Source: an uncultured Oscillospiraceae bacterium
GTDB taxonomy: Bacteria > Bacillota > Clostridia > Oscillospirales > Oscillospiraceae
Assembly: GCA_944385035.1 (NCBI GenBank)
Contig: CALWVV010000001.1
Location: 1-64,000 of the forward strand
DNA length: 64,000 nt
Direction of reading: 5' to 3'
In this document: one piece after another, positions 1-7,818 of the stretch
Position numbering within the stretch: position 1 is the stretch's first letter
Layout of the letters: each line of letters starts with the position of its first letter
Program-made: the position numbers and the translations under genes
The notes under the pieces: generated by a model
Database searches by the model: none
What the model saw: only the letters and a program-made list of their open reading frames with translations
What the model was told of the DNA's origin: nothing

Positions 1-17
1 AAAAATCACAAGGGGGA

Positions 18-31
18 AATGACTCGAAATC
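18..31 (+). repeat. Copy 1 of a 14-bp attachment-like core
   Basis: AATGACTCGAAATC here matches AATGATTCGAAATC at 276-289 with one difference. The second copy spans the point where tRNA-Ser homology begins. This first copy lies inside a small dyad that mimics an anticodon arm (ATGA, loop CTCGAAA, TCAT). It may be an attachment-site core or accessory repeat of an element extending to the left. Confidence 0.4.
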
Positions 32-150
32 ATGTTTCCACTTTGGAAGTCCAAACTGCCGAAAAGCCAGTAACCATGCGGGTTTGCGGGCAAGTTCAAA
101 TCGTGAATTGGGGTCTGTTCTATCCTGTTGTTCTTCCCAATTTCCACGGC

Positions 151-178
151 TTGAATTTTGCGGGAAAATGGCTATAAT
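151..178 (+). promoter_or_regulatory. Candidate sigma-A promoter pointing to the tRNA remnant
   Basis: TTGAAT (151-156), a 16-bp spacer and TATAAT (173-178). It points rightward; the first strong stop signal downstream is the hairpin at 341-374, so a short noncoding transcript carrying the tRNA 3' half is possible. Confidence 0.35.
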
Positions 179-275
179 GAGAGCAGCCATCTGACGGCCA
201 CTTTGAGAGGTGTGTTTTGGGGTTCCGTAGTTACCGCTATCGTCCCTGATTTACCGTCATCATCCAAGTTGGTGT

Positions 276-289
276 AATGATTCGAAATC
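276..289 (+). repeat. Copy 2 of the attachment-like core, at the tRNA junction
   Basis: AATGATTCGAAATC joins five bases foreign to the tRNA (AATGA) to the anticodon loop of the tRNA-Ser remnant. It repeats the 18-31 sequence 258 bp away. This is where a site-specific crossover would be expected. Confidence 0.4.
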
Positions 290-340
290 CGGTAGGTCGG
301 CTTCGCCGGCGCAAGAGTTCGAATCTCTTCACCTCCGCCA
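281..340 (+). tRNA. 3' half of tRNA-Ser(CGA), probable integration junction
   Basis: The stretch reads as a class II tRNA from the anticodon loop (TTCGAAA, anticodon CGA) through the 3' anticodon strand TCCGG, a long variable arm closed by a TTCG loop, the T arm (AAGAG, loop TTCGAAT, CTCTT), the acceptor 3' strand CACCTCC, discriminator G and an encoded CCA. The 5' half is missing: AATGA precedes the loop where CCGGA would be needed to pair. A sharp loss of homology at the anticodon loop, with the native-looking terminator retained downstream, is what integration by a tyrosine recombinase into a tRNA gene leaves behind. It cannot make a functional tRNA. Decay without integration is the alternative. 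Confidence 0.7.
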
Positions 341-374
341 AGGCTCCGGAAGCATTTGCTTCCGGAGCCTTTTC
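341..374 (+). terminator. Rho-independent terminator of the tRNA-Ser locus
   Basis: A strong GGCTCCGGAAGC/GCTTCCGGAGCC hairpin followed by TTTTCTC, directly after the CCA of the tRNA remnant. Confidence 0.75.
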
Positions 375-378
375 TCTA

Positions 379-594
379 TCAACGAACTAGCGGTATGGAA
401 CCAAACTCCATGACGCTATCTTGTTCTTCTGCACGAACCTCCTCCATCCATTCCCTGTACTGCAGGGGGCGGGTAGTGACGACCTGCCCCTTACGGATAC
501 CATCCAGCAGGCCAGAAACCCCTTAGTTTAGAACCTGGCCTGTTGATCCATATTGATTCAGCTCCAAGCCTTCCAAGATGACCTTCTCTCTTTG
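379..594 (-). pseudogene. Decayed reading frame, C-terminal remnant of unknown protein
   Basis: Read on the minus strand, this frame gives about 70 residues ending in a plausible C-terminus (for example GLLDGIRKGQVV and YREWMEEVRAEEQ) that stops at 379-381. It is interrupted by an in-frame TAA at 523-525, and another stop lies immediately upstream at 595-597. No start codon with a ribosome site is present. I do not recognise the family. The protein-like composition suggests a gene remnant next to the tRNA junction rather than random sequence, but chance cannot be excluded. Confidence 0.3.
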
Positions 595-833
595 TCAGTG
601 TAATATTTGGAGCGGAACAGTTACCGTACCTGGGTAGGAGCTCGGCTCCGCTACCGCTTCCATCTGCGCCTTGGCCGGTATATTTCCCTGGAAAACGAGC
701 TCCAACGGTTTTTCTTCCCGTCAAAGGTTCCAAGAAAGCAAAAGGAATTGCGTTTTTCGTTGAGTAAAAGGGAGAATTTCCTTCTTTTGCCACGAAAACA
801 GATGAATAATCTGTGAACAGACCAAAATTTTGG

Positions 834-839
834 TATAAT
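834..839 (+). promoter_or_regulatory. -10 box upstream of the purine permease
   Basis: TATAAT with only a weak -35 (CTGTGA, 811-816, 17-bp spacing). Transcription would begin inside the left arm of the hairpin at 842-877. Confidence 0.45.
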
Positions 840-841
840 GG

Positions 842-877
842 GATACGCCCCTGGGCTTGGTGGTCCTGGGGCGTATC
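842..877 (+). promoter_or_regulatory. Perfect 10-bp inverted repeat at the permease transcription start
   Basis: GATACGCCCC (842-851) and GGGGCGTATC (868-877) are exact reverse complements separated by 16 bases. The dyad begins just downstream of the -10 box and ends 24 bases before the start codon. It could be an operator or a 5'-end RNA stem. No purine-riboswitch core is visible around it. Confidence 0.5.
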
Positions 878-901
878 TTATGTATGACAGGAAGGATCAC
901 A

Positions 902-2305
902 ATGGAGCGTTCCAACCAGTATTCCACCCCCTATGAGTTTAAGGGGCGCCTTCCCCTGCGGCAGGCCATCCCCCTGGGGCTTCAGCATGTGCTGGCCATG
1001 TTCGTGGGCAATCTGACCCCCATTCTCATTATTACAAATTTGTGTGCCGCCGCTGGCGGCGGAGCGGAAGATTTTGCCGCCATCCAGGTAACCCTCCTTC
1101 AGAACGCCATGCTGGTGGCCGGACTGGTCACCCTGGTACAGCTGTTTTCCATCGGCCCGGTAGGCGGCCAGGTCCCCATCATCATGGGCACCAGCTCGGG
1201 CTTTATCGGCGTATTCCAGAGCGTGGTCAGCGTAATGGGGGGCGGTATTGTCTCCTATGGAGCGATTATGGGCGCCTCCATTTTAGGCGGCCTGTTTGAG
1301 ACCGTGCTGGGTGCCTTTCTAAAGCCTCTGCGCCGGTTCTTCCCCGCTGTGGTTACCGGAACGGTAGTGCTCTCCATCGGCCTTTCCCTCATCAGCGTGG
1401 GCGTGGGCTCTTTCGGCGGCGGCACCGGTGCCAAGGACTATGGTTCTATGGAAAATCTGCTCATCGCCCTGGCTGTGATGGTCATTGTCCTGGCCCTGAA
1501 GCACGGGGCAAAGGGGCTGGCCAGCTCCTCCTGCATTCTCATTGGCATCATCTGCGGCTATGTGATCTGTGCAGTACTGCCCCTGTTTCTCTCTACCACC
1601 GGCGTCACTGCCGACGGAGTGGAGTATACCAAAGCCTGGGTGCTCAATTGGGACAAGGTGGCCCAGTCCAGCTGGGTGTCCATCCCCGCCATTCTGCCCG
1701 TCAAGCCGGTCTTTGACCTGCGGGCTATTCTGCCCGTGATGATTATGTTCATCGTCACTGCTGTGGAGACCGTGGGCGACATCTCCGGGGTCACGGAGGG
1801 CGGTATGGGCCGGGAGGCCACCGACACCGAACTGTCCGGAGGCATCATCTGCGATGGCCTGGGCTCCTCCTTCGCTGCTTTGTTCGGGGTATTGCCCAAC
1901 ACCTCCTTCAGCCAGAACGTAGGTCTGGTCACCATGACCAAGATCGTCAACCGCACCGCGCTGGCCTGCGGAGCCGTGTTCCTGGTGCTGTGCGGCCTGC
2001 TGCCCAAGCTGGCCGCCGTGGTATCCATCATGCCCCAAAGCGTGCTGGGCGGTGCAGCGGTCATCATGTTCTCCTCCATTGTCATGAGTGGTATCCAGCT
2101 TATTACCCGTGAGCCCCTTACCGCCCGGAACATGTCCATCGTCTCCGTGGCTCTGGGCCTGGGGTATGGTCTGGGTGCCAACAGCGGAGTGCTGGCAGGC
2201 CTGCCCCAGTGGGTACAGCTCATTTTCGGCGGCTCCGGCATTGTCCCCGCTGCCTTTGTGGCCATTCTTATGAACCTGCTGCTCCCCAAGGACAAGGAGA
2301 ACTGA
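902..2305 (+). CDS. NCS2 family xanthine/uracil permease
   Basis: A 467-residue polytopic membrane protein of the nucleobase:cation symporter-2 family, which imports xanthine, uric acid or uracil with protons or sodium. Visible family marks are the N-terminal GLQHVLAMFVGNLTP (first helix), the glycine-rich GTSSGFIGVF and the VETVGDISGVTE region whose glutamate is part of the substrate site in characterised members, followed by LPNTSFSQNVG. The ATG at 902 is preferred over the in-frame GTG at 857 because it follows AGGAAGG and the family starts there. It is monocistronic, between a dyad-bearing promoter and the terminator at 2361. The motifs fit xanthine/urate permeases better than UraA, but the substrate is inferred. 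Confidence 0.9.
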   Translation: MERSNQYSTPYEFKGRLPLRQAIPLGLQHVLAMFVGNLTPILIITNLCAAAGGGAEDFAAIQVTLLQNAMLVAGLVTLVQLFSIGPVGGQVPIIMGTSSGFIGVFQSVVSVMGGGIVSYGAIMGASILGGLFETVLGAFLKPLRRFFPAVVTGTVVLSIGLSLISVGVGSFGGGTGAKDYGSMENLLIALAVMVIVLALKHGAKGLASSSCILIGIICGYVICAVLPLFLSTTGVTADGVEYTKAWVLNWDKVAQSSWVSIPAILPVKPVFDLRAILPVMIMFIVTAVETVGDISGVTEGGMGREATDTELSGGIICDGLGSSFAALFGVLPNTSFSQNVGLVTMTKIVNRTALACGAVFLVLCGLLPKLAAVVSIMPQSVLGGAAVIMFSSIVMSGIQLITREPLTARNMSIVSVALGLGYGLGANSGVLAGLPQWVQLIFGGSGIVPAAFVAILMNLLLPKDKEN

Positions 2306-2360
2306 CCGCTTTCCCGTTGACTTGTTCCCCCGGATAGGGTAAACTGAACACGGACTGACA

Positions 2361-2395
2361 GGGCCGTCCCCAGATTTCTGGAGACGGCCTTTCTC
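2361..2395 (+). terminator. Terminator after the purine permease
   Basis: GGCCGTC/GACGGCC hairpin with an inner CCAG/CTGG stem, followed by TTTCTC. Confidence 0.7.
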
Positions 2396-2416
2396 AATCA
2401 ATAGGAGGTGCCCACT

Positions 2417-3448
2417 ATGGTGCGACGACAGGAACTGAGCTATATGAATGCCCTGGCCAGTCTGGCGGTGATTCTCATTCATGTGCTGTCTCTGGGGATC
2501 TCCAGCCTGACTCCCGGCACCTGGCAGAGTGTGGCAGTTTATCTCCCCTGGCGCCTGGCCGCCTTTGTGGTGCCCATGTTTCTCTACACCGGGGCGGTAA
2601 AAATGGCCATGCAGGTGTGGGACAAACCCCTGGGGCTTCGGGACTACCTGGGCTACTGCCTGAGACGAATACAGAAAATCTACCTTCCCTATGTGCTGTG
2701 GGTCGTGATTTACTACCTGGCCTTTTGGGTCATCCACTACGTGAGAGGGGACTGGGGAGAATTTTTCTCTTACCTTTGGCTGGGCAATCTCTCCTCGCCT
2801 TTCTACTACATTGTGATCGTCATGCAGTTTTATTTTCTCATGCCCCTGTGGCGGTGGACAGTACGCCACCTGTCCCCCTTTGTGGGCATAAGTTTGAGCC
2901 TGCTGGTGACCCTCTTCATGCAGCAGCTGCCCGCCCTGCTCCCATTTCCCTACTACGACCGGATTTTCCCCACCTACCTGTTGTTCTGGATGGCAGGGCT
3001 CTATGTGGGCCGGTACTACCGGGGGGTTCGGCTGCTCCGAAACGGATGGAATCTTGTGCTGGCCGGGGCGGGAGCTCTGTTCTGTGCAGGACTGGCCTGT
3101 TGGCAGTACGCCACAAGGCAGTGGGTCGTGAACCTGGATCTCATCAAGCTGTGTGCCGACCTGCTCTCCATCTTTTTCCTTCACTCCCTGTGCCTCTCCC
3201 TCACTCGGGCCCCGCAGCGGCTGCAAAGCCTATTGGCCAAGCTCTCCGAATGTTCGTTCTTCGTCTATCTTTCCCACTGTCTGTTCCTCACTCTGATCAC
3301 CGCGTTCCTTCAAAACCGGGGTGTGACGTCCGTGGGTCCTCTGCTGGCAGCGCGCTTTGCCGTATGCTACACCTTCCCCTTCCTGTGCTATTGGATCTAC
3401 CGGAAGATGACCCGCTATCTTCCCTTCGCACGGGGACTGCTGGGATAA
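2417..3448 (+). CDS. Acyltransferase 3 family membrane protein
   Basis: A 343-residue protein with about ten predicted membrane helices that resembles acyltransferase family 3 (OafA/WecH-type), enzymes that move acetyl or other acyl groups onto extracytoplasmic sugars or peptidoglycan. The N-terminus has the typical helix with a conserved histidine (SLAVILIHVLSLG), followed by the arginine-rich cytoplasmic stretch LRRIQKIYLPYVLW. The ATG at 2417 is chosen over the GTG at 2408 because AGGAGG (2403-2408) sits eight bases upstream. It stands alone between two terminators, so the acceptor cannot be inferred from context. Confidence 0.8.
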   Translation: MVRRQELSYMNALASLAVILIHVLSLGISSLTPGTWQSVAVYLPWRLAAFVVPMFLYTGAVKMAMQVWDKPLGLRDYLGYCLRRIQKIYLPYVLWVVIYYLAFWVIHYVRGDWGEFFSYLWLGNLSSPFYYIVIVMQFYFLMPLWRWTVRHLSPFVGISLSLLVTLFMQQLPALLPFPYYDRIFPTYLLFWMAGLYVGRYYRGVRLLRNGWNLVLAGAGALFCAGLACWQYATRQWVVNLDLIKLCADLLSIFFLHSLCLSLTRAPQRLQSLLAKLSECSFFVYLSHCLFLTLITAFLQNRGVTSVGPLLAARFAVCYTFPFLCYWIYRKMTRYLPFARGLLG

Positions 3449-3475
3449 ATACGATTGTACGATTGCTTTTCAACA

Positions 3476-3517
3476 AAAATCCCCCCTGATGCAACCCACT
3501 GCATCAGGGGGGATTTT
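3476..3517. terminator. Bidirectional terminator between acyltransferase and histidine kinase
   Basis: An 18-bp perfect stem (AAAATCCCCCCTGATGCA and its complement) with a six-base loop gives a U-tract on both strands, serving the two convergent genes. Confidence 0.8.
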
Positions 3518-3551
3518 CTGATTATTTCGTTGCTGCAAAGGCGGCAGCTTC

Positions 3552-4898
3552 TCAGTGTTCCTCAGGCTGGACCGGGGACGGCTCCCCATTGATCCACATC
3601 GGCAGAATAACCTCCACCTGGAACCGCTCTCCCTGCTCCCGGTAGGAAAAACTGCCTCCGTGGCAGCGGAGAATCTTACCGCAGGTATTGAGTCCGATAT
3701 TCGTGCTCTGCCGCTTGTCCCTGTGGGGTGAAACACGGTTTGAAAGAGAAATATGCGCCTTGTCCCCGTCTCGCCAATAGGCAAGCTCTACCGGTTGAGC
3801 CGGGTCAGCGTATTTCAACAGATTGCTGTAGAGATTATCAAACATCCGCCGCAGAAGCTCCAAATTCACCTGGAGCTGCCCTTGCAGGGGCGAGAAATTC
3901 TGCTGCACCACAAAGCCATGGTTTTCCAGAGAAAATGCGTATTCTCCCAACAGGTGCTGAAGCAATTCATCTCCGTCCCGGTGCTCCAGGCAAGGCGCTG
4001 CCCACTCCGAGGAATAGACCAAAACATATTCAAAAAGCTTATCCGCCATAGACTTGATCTGAAGGGTTTTTTCCAGACTGCGCCGAATAAAGTGGGAAAG
4101 CTGCTCCTGATTTTCGTATTTGCCCCGCTCCATCAGCTCCAGATAGGCCAGCAAAGAGGTCAGCGGGGTGCGCAGATCATGGGACATGGCGGTAACCAGT
4201 TCAGAATTGGCCAGGCGCATACGCTCCTCCGCCGCCTGGTGAGCAGCAATGGAACGGCGCATCTGGTCAATCCCATCCGCCAGCTCTCCCAGCTCGTCGT
4301 TGCCCCGCACGGTAACCTCATAGCTGAGATCTCCTCCCGCCAAAATATCCAGTTCCTTTTTTAGCTGCTGGATGTAGCGAAGCTTCCTGTGGATCAAGGC
4401 AATAAAGCACAAGGAAAACGTCACAAACGCACCCAGTGCGGACAGAAAAATGGTTCCGTAATAATAGGCCGCACCGGCGTAAACGTACAAAAACGCCCTT
4501 GTCTGGGTACCATCACTCAGCTTCAGCGCAAATTCCCGCTCTGGACTTTCCATCTCAGGCGTGTAATCCTCCACCGGAGGCTGTCCCTGGGAGGTATAGA
4601 AGGATTCATAGATCAGCCGGTCATTCTCATAGATCACCAGATAGATCTGATTTCCCCGCCCGCACCAAATATCCAGCGGACGCAGGTTTTCCGGTGTGAC
4701 CTCTTTCTCCATCACATATTCCTGGAGGCGCTCAAATTTCTGTTTGGTCACCTGCAGAGTAAAGCTTTCCCCATAGACCGTCCGGGTAAGCAGCCAGTCG
4801 CCGCCCCAGAAAAGGACCAAAAACACAGCGGCGGCAGCCAGCAGCGACCGCAGAACATCAAAAAACAGTTGGACGCCGAGGCTGTGCCTTTTACTCAA
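3552..4898 (-). CDS. Sensor histidine kinase, VanS-like
   Basis: A 448-residue membrane sensor kinase. Residues about 18-36 and 146-168 are membrane helices bounding an extracytoplasmic sensor of about 110 residues. A HAMP linker follows (about 170-222), then the dimerisation helix with SHDLRTPLTSLL (phosphorylated His about 240) and an ATPase domain with the N box DNLYSNLLKYA. The start is a TTG whose first bases overlap the last codons of the response regulator by eight bases, with GGAGGG upstream; no ATG fits. It is co-transcribed with the regulator and divergent from the phospholipid operon at 5770, which is its likely target. The overall layout resembles VanS-type kinases, but the ligand is unknown. 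Confidence 0.85.
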   Translation of the reverse strand: MSKRHSLGVQLFFDVLRSLLAAAAVFLVLFWGGDWLLTRTVYGESFTLQVTKQKFERLQEYVMEKEVTPENLRPLDIWCGRGNQIYLVIYENDRLIYESFYTSQGQPPVEDYTPEMESPEREFALKLSDGTQTRAFLYVYAGAAYYYGTIFLSALGAFVTFSLCFIALIHRKLRYIQQLKKELDILAGGDLSYEVTVRGNDELGELADGIDQMRRSIAAHQAAEERMRLANSELVTAMSHDLRTPLTSLLAYLELMERGKYENQEQLSHFIRRSLEKTLQIKSMADKLFEYVLVYSSEWAAPCLEHRDGDELLQHLLGEYAFSLENHGFVVQQNFSPLQGQLQVNLELLRRMFDNLYSNLLKYADPAQPVELAYWRDGDKAHISLSNRVSPHRDKRQSTNIGLNTCGKILRCHGGSFSYREQGERFQVEVILPMWINGEPSPVQPEEH

Positions 4899-5586
4899 TC
4901 CGGTACCCCCTCCCCCACACGGTGCGGATGGTACGGCTGTTCTGAGGATCGTCCCCCAGCTTGCGGCGAATATTCCGGATGTGGACCATGACAGTATTGT
5001 TCGAGCTATAGAAATAGGGCTCGTTCCACACACTCTCATAAATATTCTGCACGGAAAACACTTTGGTGGGGTGGGAGGCCAACAGCAGCAAAATCCGATA
5101 CTCCGTATCCGTCAAAGGCACCTCGCGCCCCTCCTGACGCACCACACACTGGCGCGGATCAATTTCCACCGTTCCGCAGCAGTGGATCGTGGACTCCAGA
5201 TCCGTCTGTTTTGCTCCATATACATAATAGCGGCGGAGCATAGCCTTCACCCGTGAAATGAGCTCGCTATAAGAAAACGGCTTGACCAGATAGTCATCCC
5301 CTCCCGCAGAAAATCCCAGCGTTTTGTCAGAATCCTGAGACTTCGCGGTGAGAAACAGCACCGGCACGGCCGAGCGCTTGCGGATTTCTGCGCACACCCC
5401 ATATCCATTCATATCGGGCATCATCACGTCCAGGATGACCAGTCCTACCGAATCGTCCAATTTTTCCAGCACCTGTTCCCCGTTGGTGGCCTCAATCACC
5501 TGATAGCCTTCACTCTCCAGCAACAGTCGCAGCACTTCCCGGATCTCCGGGTCGTCATCCACAAATAAAATTTTCTGGCCTTCCAC
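4891..5586 (-). CDS. OmpR/PhoB family response regulator
   Basis: A 231-residue regulator. The receiver domain shows the acidic pocket VDDD (10-12), the phosphorylated Asp53 in ILDVMMPD, the threonine in FLTAKS and Lys102 in LVKPF. The C-terminal winged helix carries LTDTEYRILLLLA and ends with TVWGRGYRIE, typical of the OmpR class. The start is GTG at 5586 with AAAGGAGG upstream. It forms a translationally coupled pair with the kinase. A TATAAT sits 25 bases upstream of the start. The divergent gene at 5770 has a TTAAG direct repeat in its promoter that is a candidate site for this protein. Confidence 0.9.
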   Translation of the reverse strand: MEGQKILFVDDDPEIREVLRLLLESEGYQVIEATNGEQVLEKLDDSVGLVILDVMMPDMNGYGVCAEIRKRSAVPVLFLTAKSQDSDKTLGFSAGGDDYLVKPFSYSELISRVKAMLRRYYVYGAKQTDLESTIHCCGTVEIDPRQCVVRQEGREVPLTDTEYRILLLLASHPTKVFSVQNIYESVWNEPYFYSSNNTVMVHIRNIRRKLGDDPQNSRTIRTVWGRGYRIE

Positions 5587-5610
5587 AGCCTCGCCTCCTT
5601 TCGTATTCTC

Positions 5611-5616
5611 ATTATA
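5611..5616 (-). promoter_or_regulatory. -10 box of the two-component operon
   Basis: TATAAT on the minus strand, 25 bases before the GTG of the response regulator. Confidence 0.5.
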
Positions 5617-5662
5617 CCTCTTTTTTCCCGCTCCGGATAGATGGCTCCTGGAAGCTTCAGAT

Positions 5663-5709
5663 TTCTTAAGATGTTCCCCAGGCAGATATTAAGGAATCCT
5701 CTTTATACT
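5663..5709 (+). promoter_or_regulatory. Promoter with TTAAG repeat upstream of the phospholipid operon
   Basis: Two related sequences, TTCTTAAGAT (from 5663) and TATTAAGGAA (from 5687), carry TTAAG cores 23 bases apart, about two helical turns. They lie just upstream of a TATACT -10 box (5704-5709) that has no good -35. This arrangement is typical of a promoter activated by an OmpR-family regulator; the adjacent regulator is the obvious candidate. Confidence 0.4.
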
Positions 5710-5769
5710 GTTTTTACCAAAGAAAAAGACAAAAATCAACTGTTTTCTAAATTTTGGAGGTCCTCAGCT

Positions 5770-6348
5770 ATGCCAAACGCGCGCTCATTTAAGCGCTTTC
5801 TTACCGTTTTTTTGGTCTTGCTGCTGGCAGTGTGCATGCTCGTTCTGTTTAAGGGATATTTAGACGGACATTTCCGCTCCATGGAATCTCTGCGGGCCTA
5901 CGTGGGCAGCTTCGGACTGTTTGCACCGCTGGTGCTGACGGTGATCCAGGCCATTCAAGTCGTGCTGCCCGTGCTGCCAGGCTTTCTCGGCTGTATCGTA
6001 GGGGCCGGCATGTTTGGGGCTATGGGTGGATTCTGGTGCAACTACATCGGCATTAGTGCCGGGTCTATCATCGCCTTTCTTCTGGCCCGAACTTTCGGTA
6101 CAAGCCTGGTGCAATGCATGGTCCCCATGGAGAAATACCACTCTTTTGTGGAGTGGATCGAGCGGCGGCGCAGTTATACCGTTATTTTATTTCTGGCCAT
6201 CCTTCTGCCCCTGGCCCCGGACGACTTTCTATGCTACTTCTCCGGTCTGACCGGGATGTCCACCAAAAAGTTTACCTGGATCATTCTGCTGGGTAAGCCC
6301 TGGTGCATCCTGGGATACAGTCTCTTTTTTGCCTATTTTGCCAAATGA
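5770..6348 (+). CDS. VTT (DedA/TVP38-like) membrane protein
   Basis: A 192-residue protein with an N-terminal anchor helix and a VTT/SNARE-associated domain: the PVLPGFLGCIVGAGMFG re-entrant segment, then GISAGSIIAFLLARTFG and LPLAPDDFLCYFSGLTGM. Members are linked to lipid scrambling and envelope homeostasis. The ATG at 5770 follows GGAGG; the upstream in-frame ATG at 5641 lies before the promoter. It heads an operon with PS synthase and PS decarboxylase. Bacillus subtilis has a DedA-type gene (ybfM) between pssA and psd, so this association is known. The biochemical role here is inferred. Confidence 0.85.
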   Translation: MPNARSFKRFLTVFLVLLLAVCMLVLFKGYLDGHFRSMESLRAYVGSFGLFAPLVLTVIQAIQVVLPVLPGFLGCIVGAGMFGAMGGFWCNYIGISAGSIIAFLLARTFGTSLVQCMVPMEKYHSFVEWIERRRSYTVILFLAILLPLAPDDFLCYFSGLTGMSTKKFTWIILLGKPWCILGYSLFFAYFAK

Positions 6349-6364
6349 TATGGGAGGATTCAAT

Positions 6365-6985
6365 ATGCTGGGCGTTTACAACTATACTGTTATTTTGACC
6401 TACTTTGGAATGCTGGTCTCTTTTGTCGGCCTTTCCTTCACGATAAACGGAGACTTCAAAAGCGCATTGATCTGTCTGATGATCTCCGGAGTGTGCGACA
6501 TGTTTGATGGAAAGATTGCTTCCACCATGGTACGTACCCGGCAGGAAAAGTGCTTTGGCATCCAAATCGACTCCCTCAGTGACCTGGTCTGCTTTGGCGT
6601 GCTGCCGGCTGTGTTCGTCTGCCAGGCAGCTTCCGAAAATAAGTGGTCTTTTGCCATCAGCGGGGTCTATCTTCTCTGTACGCTCATCCGTCTGGCCTGG
6701 TTTAATGTAGATGAAGAAGAACGGCAGGCAACATCCCAGCAGCCCAGGACAGTCTATCTGGGCCTTCCGGTAACCACCGCGGCTCTGCTTCTGCCTCTGC
6801 TGACGGGACTTTGCGGTATGGCAGGCTGGTCCCTCACCTGGGCAGCTCCGCTTCTTCTGCTGGCTATGGCCGTGGCATTTCTTACCCCCTTCCAGCTAAA
6901 AAAACCAGCTCTGCTGGGCAAACTGGGCATGCTGGCGTGCGGCGCTGCCGGATTCTTCATTCTAATGGTGGGGGTGCAGCCATGA
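6365..6985 (+). CDS. pssA: CDP-diacylglycerol--serine O-phosphatidyltransferase
   Basis: A 206-residue integral membrane enzyme that joins CDP-diacylglycerol and serine to make phosphatidylserine. The CDP-alcohol phosphotransferase motif is visible as CDMFDGKIAS followed by GIQIDSLSDL, supplying the metal-binding aspartates. It departs from the textbook pattern: serine follows DGxxA where arginine is usual, and the spacing to the glycine is longer. The ATG at 6365 follows GGGAGG, just after the VTT stop; the stop overlaps the psd start by four bases (ATGA). Position before psd supports PssA rather than another family member. Confidence 0.9.
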   Translation: MLGVYNYTVILTYFGMLVSFVGLSFTINGDFKSALICLMISGVCDMFDGKIASTMVRTRQEKCFGIQIDSLSDLVCFGVLPAVFVCQAASENKWSFAISGVYLLCTLIRLAWFNVDEEERQATSQQPRTVYLGLPVTTAALLLPLLTGLCGMAGWSLTWAAPLLLLAMAVAFLTPFQLKKPALLGKLGMLACGAAGFFILMVGVQP

Positions 6986-7818
6986 AAGGATCTTCCCCCG
7001 CGGTTCAATTCTTATATGGGACAAGACCGGGCCGGGCCATGTTGTCTCTGATTCTTCGCTCCCGGTTCGATCGTACCATAGTCCGCTTTCTCCGCTCCCG
7101 GTGGTCCCGGCCTCTGGTAAGCTGGTATGCCAAACGCTACCGCATCCCCCTCACACGGGAACAGCGCAGAAGCTTCCATACCTTTCGGGACTTCTTCGCC
7201 CGGGAGCGGGAGGAACTGGATTTTGACCCCGCCCCCCACCACCTGATCAGCCCCTGTGACGGGTGGCTGAGCCATTTCCCCATACAGCCGGACAGCAGCT
7301 TTTCCATCAAGGGCTTCTCCTACCGGTTGGAAGACCTGCTGGAGGATCAGGATCTGGCCCCCCGCTACCACGGAGGGGATTGTCTCATTCTCCGTCTGGA
7401 AGCCTCGGACTATCACCACTACTGTTACATTGACGACGGCTTTCAGGGGGAAAACCACCTTATCCCCGGCGCCCTTCACAGCGTCCAGCCCTGCGCCTGT
7501 GCCGCCTTCCCCGTCTATACCCTCAACCGAAGGATGTGGACGCTCCTGGCTACGGAGCACTTTGGCCCCGTGATTCAAACTGAGGTAGGCGCTCTGGTGG
7601 TCGGCGGCATCGTCCCCCAAAAGAAGGGCGGGCGCTTCCGAAAGGGAGAGGAAATGGGGCATTTTGAACTATGCGGCTCCACCATCGTGCTGCTTTTTGA
7701 GCGGGGGCGTATCCAACCGCTCCCCCGGCTTGTCCCCACCCTTGCCGATGGCGGAGAAATCCGCGTAAACCAGGGAATGTGGATTGCCAGCAGCGCAGGG
7801 AGGACCGCCCATGACTAA
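6982..7818 (+). CDS. psd: Phosphatidylserine decarboxylase
   Basis: A 278-residue proenzyme that converts phosphatidylserine to phosphatidylethanolamine. The C-terminal self-cleavage motif is GST at 232-234 (ELCGSTIVLLFE); cleavage before Ser233 would create the pyruvoyl group on a small alpha chain. The conserved ASDYHHYCYIDDG segment (about 141-153) supplies histidine and aspartate of the protease-like triad. Translation is coupled to pssA by an ATGA overlap. The N-terminus (FRDFFARE) resembles the type II, soluble-like branch. With pssA it gives the cell zwitterionic PE. Confidence 0.92.
   Translation: MKGSSPAVQFLYGTRPGRAMLSLILRSRFDRTIVRFLRSRWSRPLVSWYAKRYRIPLTREQRRSFHTFRDFFAREREELDFDPAPHHLISPCDGWLSHFPIQPDSSFSIKGFSYRLEDLLEDQDLAPRYHGGDCLILRLEASDYHHYCYIDDGFQGENHLIPGALHSVQPCACAAFPVYTLNRRMWTLLATEHFGPVIQTEVGALVVGGIVPQKKGGRFRKGEEMGHFELCGSTIVLLFERGRIQPLPRLVPTLADGGEIRVNQGMWIASSAGRTAHD

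Noticed and set aside
491..793. Minus-strand 100-codon frame near the tRNA remnant
   Set aside because: Overlaps the more protein-like decayed frame in another phase, and has no ribosome site or recognisable motif.
1319..3226. Minus-strand 635-codon frame over the purine permease and acyltransferase
   Set aside because: It spans two real genes and their terminator in antisense; shadow.
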